Assembly (NCBI RefSeq): GCF_900142365.1
Contig: NZ_FRAP01000001.1
Span: 1-64,000, forward strand
Source of the DNA: Pseudonocardia thermophila
GTDB taxonomy: Bacteria > Actinomycetota > Actinomycetes > Mycobacteriales > Pseudonocardiaceae
Direction of reading: 5' to 3'
DNA length: 64,000 nt
In this document: positions 1 to 10,074 of the stretch, in pieces
Layout: each line of letters starts with the position of its first letter
How positions within the stretch are numbered: position 1 is the stretch's first letter
Notes under the pieces: generated by a model
Database searches by the model: none
What the model was told of the DNA's origin: nothing
The model's input: only the letters and a program-made list of their open reading frames with translations
Translations under genes and position numbers: made by a program

Positions 1-19
1 ACACCCATAGAGTGGGAAG

Positions 20-163
20 TCATGTATAGTGACACCATCGCCCAACGGGGCGAGGTGGCCTGAACCTCAGCCTCTCGCGAACCCAGGACGGTTCAAAGAG
101 CACGATGAGCAGGGTGGCGAACACCCAGCTGTACTTCTTGTTGAAGGACCGCAACGCTCGCAT
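20..163 (-). pseudogene. Truncated ABC transporter permease (5' end only)
   Basis: An ATG one base after the stop of the upstream ATPase gene opens a 47-codon frame. Its first 24 residues (MRALRSFNKKYSWVFATLLI, then VLFE) look like the N terminus and start of the first membrane helix of an SsuC/TauC-type permease. After about residue 24 (base 92) the frame turns into an Arg/Pro-rich tail and stops at 20-22, whereas the family is about 250-280 residues with six helices. A short inverted repeat, GAACC at 79-83 and GGTTC at 90-94, sits at the point of divergence. The importer is therefore probably inactivated, by an insertion or deletion whose other side lies outside the window. An assembly error is the alternative. 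Confidence 0.55.
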
Positions 164-164
164 C

Positions 165-983
165 TCACACCTGCCCGAGAATCCGCCGGAGTTCCAGGAC
201 GCGGTCCTGGAACTCCGGCGTCGCCTGCAGCTCGAGCGTCCGCGGTCGCTCGAAGCCGATGTCCTCGACGGCCACGACGCGCCCAGGCCGGGGACTGAGC
301 ACGACGGTGCGGTCGGCGAGGAACACCGCCTCGCTGATCGAGTGCGTCACCAGCACGACGGTCTTCCCGGTCTTGAGCCAGATGTCCTGCAGCTCGAGGT
401 TGAGCCGGTCACGGGTGAACGCGTCGAGCGCGCCGAAGGGCTCATCCATCAGCAGGATGGCAGGGTCGGCGCACAGCGCCCTGGCGATCGCGGCCCGCTG
501 CTGCATGCCCCCGGACAGTTCACGTGGCCAGCGCTTTTCGAAGCCCTCTAGCCCGACCAGCTTGCACAGCTCGCGCGCCCGCTTGCGCCGCTCCTTCGCC
601 TTGTGCCCGGCGAGCTGCATGGGCAGCGCGACGTTGTCCTCGATGTTCAGCCACGGGAAGAGGCTGGCTTCCTGGAAGACCATGCCGAGGTGTGCACCCT
701 CCCGGCCGGCCGGCGGATGATCGCCGCTGCGGATGTCGATTCGACCGGTGCTAGGGCTGATCAGCCCGGCGACGAGCCGCAGCAGGGTGGTCTTGCCGCA
801 GCCCGATGGGCCGAGCAGGACGATGAACTCACCCTCGGCGATCGCCAGGTCGGTCGGGCTGAGCGCGGTGACCGTGTCGTCCCCGGAACGGTAGATCTTG
901 CTGACGTTCTCGATGCGGACGATCGGTTCGGTGGTCACCCCGGCTTCCGCCGCCAGGGTGCTGGGGGTCGGCGCGTTCGTCAT
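165..983 (-). CDS. ABC transporter ATP-binding protein, nitrate/sulfonate/taurine type
   Basis: Cytoplasmic ATPase subunit (272 residues) of an SsuB/TauB-class importer, which powers uptake of a small anionic or heterocyclic substrate. Visible motifs are Walker A GPSGCGKTT at residues 58-66, signature LSGGMQQR and Walker B LLMDEPFGALD, all intact. The gene begins 10 bases after the solute-binding protein gene and ends one base before a permease start, the usual order for this family. The specific substrate cannot be told from the ATPase. Because the partner permease is truncated, the protein may now be orphaned. The ATG start was kept; a GTG at residue 16 is possible. Confidence 0.93.
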   Translation of the reverse strand: MTNAPTPSTLAAEAGVTTEPIVRIENVSKIYRSGDDTVTALSPTDLAIAEGEFIVLLGPSGCGKTTLLRLVAGLISPSTGRIDIRSGDHPPAGREGAHLGMVFQEASLFPWLNIEDNVALPMQLAGHKAKERRKRARELCKLVGLEGFEKRWPRELSGGMQQRAAIARALCADPAILLMDEPFGALDAFTRDRLNLELQDIWLKTGKTVVLVTHSISEAVFLADRTVVLSPRPGRVVAVEDIGFERPRTLELQATPEFQDRVLELRRILGQV

Positions 984-993
984 GTCAACCGAT

Positions 994-2061
994 TCAGCTC
1001 GCAGGCTGGAGGTCGTTGGTGAAGAGGTGCGCCGGCGGGTCGTCGGACTTCAGCTTGCCCGCGCGGTGCAGCGTGGCGACCGCGTCCTTCCACTGCTGCT
1101 CGTTGTTCTTCAGCAGGTTGTCCTCGCCGAACGCCGTCCACATCTCGATCCGGGAGACGATGCCGGCGCGCGCCTCTTCCTCGTTCGCAAGGACCGGCAT
1201 CTTGTCGCCGTACTTCTCGCGGAGCTTGCCGATGACCTCACTCAGGTTGTCCTTGTTCGCGATGGTGTGGCGCATCGCCGCCTTGGCGGCGGTCAGGAAC
1301 GCGGTCATCTCCTCGGCGCTGTCCTTGGCCTTCTTGGTAGTCGTGAAGTAGACGCCGCCCGGGGTCGGCACGTACTGGTTCAGCGGGAAGCTGTAGATGT
1401 CGTAGCCCTGGCTCCGGGCGACCTCCAAGATGTCGCTGGAGCCGACGAACGCGTTGATGCGGCCCTGGTTGAGCAGTTCGACCACGCCCGCGGACTCACC
1501 GACCGCCTGCCGTGCGACGTCGCTCGGGTTGAATCCCGCGCTGGCCATCATGATGTCCAGCGAGGCCTCGCTTGATCCGCCGACCGAGATGACCCCGACC
1601 CGCTTGCCGACGAAGTCCTTCGGCTCCTTCAGCGGCGCCGACGCGAGGCTGATCCAGTGGAACGGCGAGGTCTGGTCCGCGGTGCCGAACGCCGTGAGCG
1701 GCGCGTCGTTGTCCACGACCGCGCTGATGAGGTCGATGCCGACCGCCTGGCCCAGGTCGGCGTTGCCGGCCATCACCTGCTGCATGGTCTGGGCCGTCCC
1801 GTTGCTGGCGACGACCTCCACGTCGAGCCCGGCCTGCTCGAAGCCGCCGGACGCCGCGGCGTAGAGCACCGGGACCACGGCGAGGTCGAACCCGTAGGGG
1901 GTGACGAAGGTGAGGTGCTTCCGCTCGGTACCGGTACCGGTACCGGAGCCCGGCTGGTCGTCGCTCGCGCCGCCGCCGCAGGCGGTGAGCAGCAGCGCGG
2001 TGACGCTGAGTACGGCGCCGATGAGCGTCTTCACGGTTCTCGATGGCAGGGGGATACGCAT
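994..2061 (-). CDS. ABC transporter substrate-binding lipoprotein (NMT1/SsuA-like)
   Basis: Extracytoplasmic solute receptor of 355 residues, tethered to the membrane as a lipoprotein. The N terminus has basic residues, a hydrophobic stretch and the lipobox LTAC with the lipidated Cys at residue 28, followed by a flexible Gly/Thr/Ser linker. The body is the NMT1/THI5-like fold (YGFDLAVVPVLYAAASGGFE, then a DLG-rich region), which in relatives binds nitrate, sulfonates, riboflavin precursors or thiamine pyrimidines. It is first of the three transporter genes and lies 57 bases after the MDR reductase gene, so it was probably co-transcribed with the enzymes upstream. That context suggests import of the compound those enzymes degrade; this is inference. 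Confidence 0.92.
   Translation of the reverse strand: MRIPLPSRTVKTLIGAVLSVTALLLTACGGGASDDQPGSGTGTGTERKHLTFVTPYGFDLAVVPVLYAAASGGFEQAGLDVEVVASNGTAQTMQQVMAGNADLGQAVGIDLISAVVDNDAPLTAFGTADQTSPFHWISLASAPLKEPKDFVGKRVGVISVGGSSEASLDIMMASAGFNPSDVARQAVGESAGVVELLNQGRINAFVGSSDILEVARSQGYDIYSFPLNQYVPTPGGVYFTTTKKAKDSAEEMTAFLTAAKAAMRHTIANKDNLSEVIGKLREKYGDKMPVLANEEEARAGIVSRIEMWTAFGEDNLLKNNEQQWKDAVATLHRAGKLKSDDPPAHLFTNDLQPAS
1927..1944. repeat. Perfect triple GGTACC hexamer in the lipoprotein linker
   Basis: Three head-to-tail copies of the palindromic hexamer GGTACC. They encode the Gly-Thr repeat in the linker just after the lipidated cysteine of the substrate-binding protein. Being a multiple of three bases, copy-number change would only lengthen or shorten the linker. 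Confidence 0.9.
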
Positions 2062-2118
2062 CGCTCGTGATCCTTCGAGGGGATGAGAGGGGGTGTCTTC
2101 GCTCTGGGGAAGCGGGGC

Positions 2119-3069
2119 TCAGGCACTGCTGGTGACCAGCACGACGCGCCCGGTCTTCCCCTTCATCTCGAAGCGTTCGTAGGCCTGCGGGGCATCGGCC
2201 AGCTCGAAGATCGCGTCGACGGGGATGGTGACGCTCCCGTCCCGGGCGGCGTGCTCCACCGCGCGGTACGCCAGCGCGAGAGCCTGCGCCTTCTCTTCGA
2301 CCGGACGGGACCGCAGCGTGGACCCGCCGATGGAGGCTCGCTTGGCCATCAGCTTGAGCAGGTTGAAGTCGGCCCGCGGATGGGCCGCGCAGCCGAGGAC
2401 GACGATTCGCCCGCCGGTGCGGAGTGCGGCGATCTGCTTGGTGATGTTGGCGCCCGTGACCAGCTCCAGAACGACGTCGAACCGGTCGGGGGAAAGGTCG
2501 TCCGGGTGGAGGTGGACCTCGTCGGCCCCGAGCCGGCGGACGTGCTCGGCGACCGCTGGATCGCGGACGAGCGCGCTCACCGCACAGCCGGTCGTCCGGG
2601 CGATCTGGAGCGCGGCCGTACCGACACCGCCGTTGGCTCCGGTGATCAGCACCCGGCTGCCTTCCCGGGCGCCACCCTGGGTGACCAGGGCGTCGTGCGC
2701 CGCGGTGAACGCCTCGCAGAACGCCCCGGCCTCGGTCCACCTCCACTGCTCGGGCACCGGCAGGAGCAGGCGCTCGTCGACGGCGACGTACTCCGCGTGA
2801 CCGCCCCACGGGGTCAGGCCCATGACCCGGGTGCCCGGCTCGAGCTCCGTCCCAGGGCCCACCTCGGCCACGACGCCAGCCACCTCGAGTCCGGGGATCA
2901 GTGGTCCGCCCCCGCTGCTGGTGTCGGGGTAGCGGCCCACCCGCAGGTAGTGGTCAGCCCCGTTGATCGCGGAGGCGCGCACCTGCACGAGCGCCTCGCG
3001 TGGCCCGGGGCGGGGGATCGGCACCTCGGTGACGGTGAGGCCGCCGTCGTCGACGGTGACCGCCTTCAT
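2119..3069 (-). CDS. Zinc-independent MDR alcohol dehydrogenase / quinone oxidoreductase
   Basis: NAD(P)H-dependent oxidoreductase of the medium-chain (MDR) family, 316 residues. It has an N-terminal GroES-like domain (MKAVTVDDGGLTVTEVPIPR) and a Rossmann domain with the nucleotide loop LITGANGGVGTAALQIA. I see no structural-zinc Cys cluster, which fits the quinone-reductase/enoyl-reductase branch. The ATG at 3069 overlaps the creatininase stop by four bases (ATGA), which fixes the start and implies translational coupling. It is third in an enoyl-CoA hydratase, creatininase, MDR set. The substrate is unknown; reduction of an unsaturated carbonyl is plausible from the neighbours. Confidence 0.88.
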   Translation of the reverse strand: MKAVTVDDGGLTVTEVPIPRPGPREALVQVRASAINGADHYLRVGRYPDTSSGGGPLIPGLEVAGVVAEVGPGTELEPGTRVMGLTPWGGHAEYVAVDERLLLPVPEQWRWTEAGAFCEAFTAAHDALVTQGGAREGSRVLITGANGGVGTAALQIARTTGCAVSALVRDPAVAEHVRRLGADEVHLHPDDLSPDRFDVVLELVTGANITKQIAALRTGGRIVVLGCAAHPRADFNLLKLMAKRASIGGSTLRSRPVEEKAQALALAYRAVEHAARDGSVTIPVDAIFELADAPQAYERFEMKGKTGRVVLVTSSA

Positions 3070-3818
3070 CGCGCCACCCCGGCCGAACCGAAGAAGAACG
3101 CATCCAGGAGGTCGAGGACGTTCGTGATCAGCTCCTCGCCCAGCGCGGCGTCGGCGCCGCGGGTGTCGCCCAGTACTCCCGTCTCGGAGACGCTCGCGAT
3201 CCCGTCCGCGAAGATGTGCGCGTAGTCCTCCGCGCGTAGCCTGCCGGTGCCGTGGACCGGTAGCTCCGCGGTGCGCACCGCCTCCGGGGCGAGCGCGAGC
3301 ATGATCGACGTCTCGGCGACGTCGGCGTGGGCCCCCACGTTGTCCGCCGTGCCGGTGCGTCGGGCCACCGTCTCCTGCCAGACCCCGATGAACGCGTCCC
3401 GGTCCGAGAAGACCGTCACCTTCTCCTTCTCCTGCTCGGACAGCTCCGCCGAGTACTTCGCCAGTGCTGCGAAGTTCCCGATGTGCGCAGAGAACACGCA
3501 GATCCGCTCTGCGCCGTGCGCGCGCAACGACCCGACAGTTTCCCGAACTACCTGCAGAAAGGTCGGTTCCGAAATGCTCAGCGTGCCGGCGAAAGGCATG
3601 TGATGGCTTGAAACCCCGATCGGAACCACCGGGGCGGCAAGGCAGTTCGCGTGTCGCTGCGCCAGCCGGGACGCCAATTCGGCCGCGTGCCGGGTGTCGA
3701 CGTCCAGCGGGAGGTGCGGGCCGTGCTGCTCGGTCGCGCCGCACGGCAGGACGACCGTCGCGCCGCCGGCGAGCCGGTCTGCGACCTCCGGCCAGGCGAG
3801 TCCGCCGAGCGCTGTCAT
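3066..3818 (-). CDS. Creatininase-family amidohydrolase
   Basis: Cytoplasmic metal-dependent hydrolase of the creatininase (creatinine amidohydrolase) family, 250 residues. The metal-binding signature GATEQHGPHLPLDVDT places Glu30, His32 and Asp41 where creatininase has Glu34, His36 and Asp45. Further ligands are likely in SAHIGNF (His112), a diverged form of the usual NGHGGN, and HADVAET (His164, Glu169). The start is the ATG that overlaps the enoyl-CoA hydratase stop by four bases. Family members open cyclic amides (creatinine, formamidopyrimidines) or act in cofactor maturation (mycofactocin MftE). Here coupling to CoA-type chemistry and an importer suggests ring opening of an imported lactam or cyclic amide; this is inference. 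Confidence 0.88.
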   Translation of the reverse strand: MTALGGLAWPEVADRLAGGATVVLPCGATEQHGPHLPLDVDTRHAAELASRLAQRHANCLAAPVVPIGVSSHHMPFAGTLSISEPTFLQVVRETVGSLRAHGAERICVFSAHIGNFAALAKYSAELSEQEKEKVTVFSDRDAFIGVWQETVARRTGTADNVGAHADVAETSIMLALAPEAVRTAELPVHGTGRLRAEDYAHIFADGIASVSETGVLGDTRGADAALGEELITNVLDLLDAFFFGSAGVAR

Positions 3819-4591
3819 CGCTCTTTCCGCGACCCGGTCGGGTCTCCGCGCCACCGGCTGCGGGCCTGCTGGGTCGCCGGGTCGTTCCGGTAGGCGTGCA
3901 TCCGCTCGAGCGACTCCGCGAGCAGCTCGTCGTTCGTGGCCCGGCGCCCGGGCCGGGCCTGCGCCTTGATCGCCGCATGCAACACGGCCGGACGCGCCGC
4001 GTACTCCCCGGCGCACTGGATCGCGGTGTCGACGAGCTCCTCCTCCGGGACGATTTCATCGACGAGCCCCAGGTCACGCGCCTGAATGACGTGGAGCAGC
4101 TCGCCGGAGAGCATGATCTTGCGGGCACGCAGGTAGCCCACGGCGCACTGCAGGTCGTAGATCCCCTTGGCGGCGGGCAGCACGCCGTTTCGGACCTCGG
4201 GGAACCCGATCCGCGTCGCACTGCCGGAGACGACCCGGTCCGCGTAGAGCAGCATCTCGCAGCCCGCGCCCACAGCGATCCCGTTGATCGCGACGACCAG
4301 CGGACCCGGGTAGGTCTCCAGCCTGATCAGCCACTCGTGGAACCGCGTCATCCGCTCATCGAGCTGATCGCCGTCCATCGTGGCGAAGTCGTTGATGTCC
4401 CCGCCTGCGCAGAAGAACCGGGGATTGTCACTTTTCATCACGACGGCTCGTCCCTCAGGTGCAAAGCCGTCGAGAATCTCGCGCAGTTGCGTGACGGTTT
4501 CCGTCGTCAGCGCGTTCGCCGGCGGTCGGTCGATGCTGACGACCGCGACCCCTTCCCTGCTTTGCTGCACTGTGATCGCACTGCGTGCCAC
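3815..4591 (-). CDS. Enoyl-CoA hydratase/isomerase family protein
   Basis: Crotonase-fold enzyme of 258 residues, first gene of the minus-strand operon. Oxyanion-hole segments are visible as FFCAGGDINDF and NGIAVGAGCEMLLYAD, and a Glu-containing loop as IGFPEVRNGVLPAA. The usual PGAGGTQ sequence is replaced by PAAKGIYD, so the exact reaction (hydratase, isomerase, dehalogenase or thioester hydrolase) is open. It acts on a CoA thioester in the cytoplasm. The next two genes each start within the stop codon of the previous one, so the three products are probably made in fixed ratio. The promoter should lie in the 305 bases upstream. Confidence 0.9.
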   Translation of the reverse strand: MARSAITVQQSREGVAVVSIDRPPANALTTETVTQLREILDGFAPEGRAVVMKSDNPRFFCAGGDINDFATMDGDQLDERMTRFHEWLIRLETYPGPLVVAINGIAVGAGCEMLLYADRVVSGSATRIGFPEVRNGVLPAAKGIYDLQCAVGYLRARKIMLSGELLHVIQARDLGLVDEIVPEEELVDTAIQCAGEYAARPAVLHAAIKAQARPGRRATNDELLAESLERMHAYRNDPATQQARSRWRGDPTGSRKER

Positions 4592-4896
4592 GCGCCGGGA
4601 GATTAGTTAGTCGTGCTTCACATGTCAAGCGTTGTCGCATCTAGACGTTGTTGGCCGACCCCGTTTCAGGAGGACGATCCGAGGCTCCTATCTGCTGTTA
4701 ACGAGAAGTTACTGGAGTTGGCTCGTTTTGGCTACCCGCGGTGTCGGTGCTGCTACCGGGACGGCGTCCGGGGCAGGCCCGGCACACCTCTGGGCACCGT
4801 TAGCCCACGGGACTGCGCTCCCGGAGCGGGCAGCCGATGAACCCCGTGCAGCGAGGACGAACCACACGCCGCCCCGACCGGGAGGGTTGACCGGCC
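4592..4896. other. Divergent intergenic region
   Basis: This 305-base gap separates the minus-strand enoyl-CoA hydratase operon from the plus-strand DUF3140 gene and must hold both promoters. The stretch 4600-4720 is less G+C-rich than the surroundings. CGTTGT occurs twice, 16 bases apart (4630-4635 and 4646-4651), and GTTAACGAGAAGTTAC lies at about 4697-4712. No operator can be assigned with confidence and no small gene is evident. Confidence 0.5.
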
Positions 4897-5268
4897 GTGC
4901 AACGGGTAGCCCGCGCCATGGCCGAACACGTCGACGACGACCTCTGGAACGAGTTCCACCGCGTGGTGAACATGACCTCGCGCGAGCTGCGGGAGTGGCT
5001 GGAGACCGACGACGCGCAGGAGGACAGCGAGCCCGCCGTCGGTCCGATCGGCACCCCGACCGGCCGGGCGACGCTCGCTGTCCTCGCCAAGCGCCGCGGT
5101 GACCTGACCGTCGACGACGTGGCCGTGATGCGCCGCGTCGTCGACCGGGTGCACGCCGAGCGCGGCGTGGACATGGAGCCCACCGCCGGGCAGGCGCACT
5201 GGCGCCGCAAGCTCATGCGGATCGGGCACGATCCGCTCAAGCCCGTCGGTTCACCCCGCCGTCACTAG
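4897..5268 (+). CDS. DUF3140 family protein
   Basis: Small hydrophilic protein of 123 residues. The segment DDLWNEFHRVVNMTSRELRE and the later KRRGDLTVDDVAVMRRVVDR are the hallmarks of DUF3140, an actinobacterial family sometimes labelled DNA-binding but without an established function. The GTG start at 4897 has a good ribosome binding site (GGGAGGG) about ten bases upstream. An ATG seven codons later lies too far from it. The gene is monocistronic and its 3' end overlaps the convergent reductase gene by 18 bases. Confidence 0.85.
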   Translation: MQRVARAMAEHVDDDLWNEFHRVVNMTSRELREWLETDDAQEDSEPAVGPIGTPTGRATLAVLAKRRGDLTVDDVAVMRRVVDRVHAERGVDMEPTAGQAHWRRKLMRIGHDPLKPVGSPRRH

Positions 5269-6141
5269 GGGCCGCAGGTTCGCGTACGCCCATGCCGCCA
5301 GCGTCGTCGGTGTGGTGGTGACGTGGTCGCGCGGTTGCTCCGGGGTGATGCCGCGCGTGCCGGCGGTCATCCCGACGATCGCCTCCACCGCCGCGGCCGG
5401 CAGCCCGGCGCCGCGCAGCGCCTGGCGCACGGCGTCGTCGCCGATCTGCGTGTAGGTGATCTGGCGGCCGAGCACGCCGGTGAGGATCGCCGCGACGTCC
5501 GCCCAGCTGAGGTCCTGCGGGCCGTGCACGCCCTGCACGTGGCGGCCGGACCAGGCGGCGGACAGCAGCCGCGCTGCGGCGACGTCACCGATGTCGCGCG
5601 GATCCACCCAGGCGATCCGCTCGCCGGGGCTGCGCGTGCCGGTGAGCCGGCCCACCCGCAGCCCGTCGAGGTCCATCAGCAGGTTCGTGTAGAAGAAGCC
5701 GCAGCGCAGGTGCGTGACGTCGGCGCCGGTGGCGTCCAGCGCCTGCTCGATCGCGGCCAGCCCGTCGATCGCGCCGGCGCCGCCGCGCAGCTCGGCGCCG
5801 ATGCTGGAGACGAACACGTTGCGGCGGACCTCGTTGGCCCGCACCGCGGCCGCCGCGGCTTCGCCGAACGCGGCGGATGCGGCGACGGGATCGGGTGCGG
5901 ACTCACCCACCCCGTCGAGCCAGAACGCGGCGGAGACGCCCTTCGTCGCGCTGCGGACGGAGACGGGATCGGCGAGATCGACGACGCGGACCTCGGCGGA
6001 CTCCGCCAGCCCGGGCGCCAGCCGGTCGGGGTCGCGGACCAGCAGCACGGGCCGGGCGCCTGCTTGGACGAGCAGCTGCGCCACGCGGGAGCCGATGCGT
6101 CCGGTGGCCCCCGTGACGGCGATCGTGTGGTCGTTCGGCAT
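5251..6141 (-). CDS. NmrA-like NAD(P)-binding oxidoreductase (atypical SDR)
   Basis: About 296 residues from the ATG at 6141 (MPNDHTIAVTGATGRIG); an ATG seven codons upstream is a less likely start. The nucleotide-binding loop TGATGRIG is at the N terminus, followed by a VLLVRDPDRL segment. The body resembles NmrA/HSCARG and NAD(P)H-azoreductase-like atypical short-chain dehydrogenases, which either reduce quinones or sense the NADPH/NADP ratio. No classical YxxxK catalytic pair stands out, which is normal for this branch. It stands alone and is transcribed towards the DUF3140 gene. Confidence 0.85.
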   Translation of the reverse strand: MPNDHTIAVTGATGRIGSRVAQLLVQAGARPVLLVRDPDRLAPGLAESAEVRVVDLADPVSVRSATKGVSAAFWLDGVGESAPDPVAASAAFGEAAAAAVRANEVRRNVFVSSIGAELRGGAGAIDGLAAIEQALDATGADVTHLRCGFFYTNLLMDLDGLRVGRLTGTRSPGERIAWVDPRDIGDVAAARLLSAAWSGRHVQGVHGPQDLSWADVAAILTGVLGRQITYTQIGDDAVRQALRGAGLPAAAVEAIVGMTAGTRGITPEQPRDHVTTTPTTLAAWAYANLRPLVTAG

Positions 6142-6207
6142 GCGCGCGACGCTAGGAGCCAAACCTGACAGCTCCTGGCGCTCTTCTGCGCCGGGTGTGA
6201 CGAGGAC

Positions 6208-6387
6208 CTACCGCCCGATGACCACGGCCACGACGGCGAGGAGCACCGTCACCACCGCGGCCAGGACGCGCGCGAGCGGGCGCAGGTCGGGCCCGTCGTC
6301 GCAGAGCCAGTGATCGAGGTCGTACCCGGGCTGCTCGGTGGTGCTGGGGAGCGGTCCGGCGAGGAGGTGGGGAGCGTTCGCGGACAT
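6208..6387 (-). CDS. Small C-tail-anchored membrane protein, hypothetical
   Basis: A 59-residue frame starting MSANAPHLLAGPLPSTTEQP. Residues 1-35 are acidic and polar, and the last 22 residues form one hydrophobic helix rich in Val, Leu and Ala ending in IGR. This gives a single membrane anchor with the N terminus probably cytoplasmic. A start ten codons upstream is possible. I recognise no family. Support is the plausible start, the coherent helix and its place in an otherwise empty gap. Confidence 0.5.
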   Translation of the reverse strand: MSANAPHLLAGPLPSTTEQPGYDLDHWLCDDGPDLRPLARVLAAVVTVLLAVVAVVIGR

Positions 6388-6510
6388 GACCCGAGAGTAG
6401 GCAGAGGGTTGCCTCACCAGCCGGTCGTGCGCGCTGAGTGGTCGATCCGGTGCGATCGATGGTCCGACCGGGTGACGATCAGAGGAGGTGTCTACTCCAT
6501 TCGGGGGTGG

Positions 6511-7916
6511 TCAGGTTCCGCAGAACGTCACGAACGGCCCGGTGCCCGGCTGCGTGTACCGGGCCCACTCCGGCCGCGGCTCGAACGGCCGCCGCACGAC
6601 CTCGAGCATCTCCAGGAACGGCGCGAGATCACCCGCCGCGGCCGCCGTGAGGGCGTCCTCCAGCAGGTGGTTACGCGGGATGTGGACCGGGTTGACGCGG
6701 TTCATCGCCGCGCGGTCCGGGCCGAGCGCCGACCACCGCGCCTCCCAGGCGTCGAACGCTGCCCGGTCGAGGAAGAGGTCCCGGGCGGTGCCGTCGGCGA
6801 GTGCGCGGAAGAAGTTCGTGAAGTCCACCCGCTGGTCCCGCAGGAGCGCGAGCAGGTCGTCGACGAGCTGCTGGTCGTGCTCGGCCAGCCCGAGCTTGGC
6901 GGCCATCCCGGCCCGGTACGCGGCGTGGTAGGCGTCGGCGAACTCGCCGAGCACCGGCGTCGCGAGCTCCACGGCCTGCTCAGGGGTGTCGGCCATGAGC
7001 GGCAGCAGCGCTTCGGCGAAGCGGGCGAGGTTCCACTGGGCCACGGCCGGCTGGTTGCCGTACGCGTAGCGGCCGCCGTGGTCGATCGAGCTGAACACCG
7101 TGGCCGGGTGGTAGGTGTCCAGGAAGGCGCACGGACCGTAGTCGATGGTCTCGCCGGAGATCGTCATGTTGTCGGTGTTCATGACGCCGTGCACGAACCC
7201 GACGAGCATCCACCGCGCCACCAGCTCCGCCTGCGCGAGCACCACGCGGCGGAACAGCTCGAGGTACGGGTTGGGTGCCTCGGCGGCCTCGGGGTGGTGG
7301 CGCGCGACGGCGTGGTCGGCGAGGCTGCGCAGCAGCGCCTCGTCGCGGGTGGCGGCCGCGAACTGGAAGGTGCCCACCCGGATGTGGCTGGCCGCGACCC
7401 GGGCCAGCACGGCGCCGGGCAGCACCTGCTCCCGGACGACGGGGCGCCCGGTCGCCACCACCGCGAGCGCCCGGGTCGTGGGGATGCCGAGGGCGTGCAT
7501 CGCCTCGCCGACGAGGTACTCGCGCAGCATCGGGCCGACCGCGGCCAGCCCGTCCCCGCCGCGGGCGAACGGGGTGGGCCCGGATCCCTTGAGGTGCAGG
7601 TCGCGGCGCCGCCCAGCGGTGTCGATCAACTCGCCCAGCAGCAGCGCCCGCCCGTCGCCGAGGCGGGGGGAGTAGTTGCCGAACTGGTGGCCCGCGTAGG
7701 CGAGCGCCACCGTGTCCGGCACCCCGTTGCCGACCAGCAGGGCCAGGCCCGCCGGTTCGCGCAGCGCGGCCGGGTCGAGCCCCAGCTCGACGGCGAGCTC
7801 GTCGTTGAGGACGAGCAGCTGCGGCGACTCGACCTCGGCGGCCGACCACCGCAGCACGAGGCCCGGAACGTCCCGCGCGTAGGTGTGCGAGAACGTGACG
7901 ATGTCCGCGGCGGTGG

Positions 7917-7920
<4 letters not shown>
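6511..7920 (-). CDS. selO: Protein adenylyltransferase SelO (YdiU/UPF0061 family)
   Basis: Pseudokinase-fold enzyme of 469 residues that transfers AMP from ATP to Ser/Thr/Tyr of protein targets; E. coli YdiU is 478 residues. Recognisable SelO segments are [54 protein letters not shown] and [20 protein letters not shown] cysteine lies three residues from the C terminus (TFCGT), the zone that holds selenocysteine in eukaryotic SelO and the redox cysteine in some bacteria. The start overlaps the stop of nadE by four bases (ATGA), so the two are translationally coupled. Confidence 0.94.
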
Positions 7921-10025
<2,105 letters not shown>

Positions 10026-10037
10026 GTCCGAAGTCTG

Positions 10038-10053
10038 CCCGACACCTGTCGGG
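10038..10053. promoter_or_regulatory. Palindrome between nadE and nth
   Basis: CCCGACA at 10038-10044 and TGTCGGG at 10047-10053 form a perfect 7-base inverted repeat around CC, in the 49-base gap between divergent nadE (start 10025) and nth (start 10075). It could be a shared operator or part of an nth leader hairpin. It does not match the actinobacterial LexA box. Confidence 0.45.
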
Positions 10054-10074
10054 GCAAACCCCTAGGCTCGCGCC

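Noticed and set aside
79..94. Possible tRNA T-arm (GGTTCAAAG) near the left edge
   Set aside because: The flanking sequence gives no acceptor stem, anticodon arm or D loop; only a 5-base inverted repeat is present.
4897..6141. DUF3140 gene with the overlapping reductase as a toxin-antitoxin pair
   Set aside because: The genes are convergent with an 18-base 3' overlap, not an operon, and the reductase is a normal-sized enzyme.
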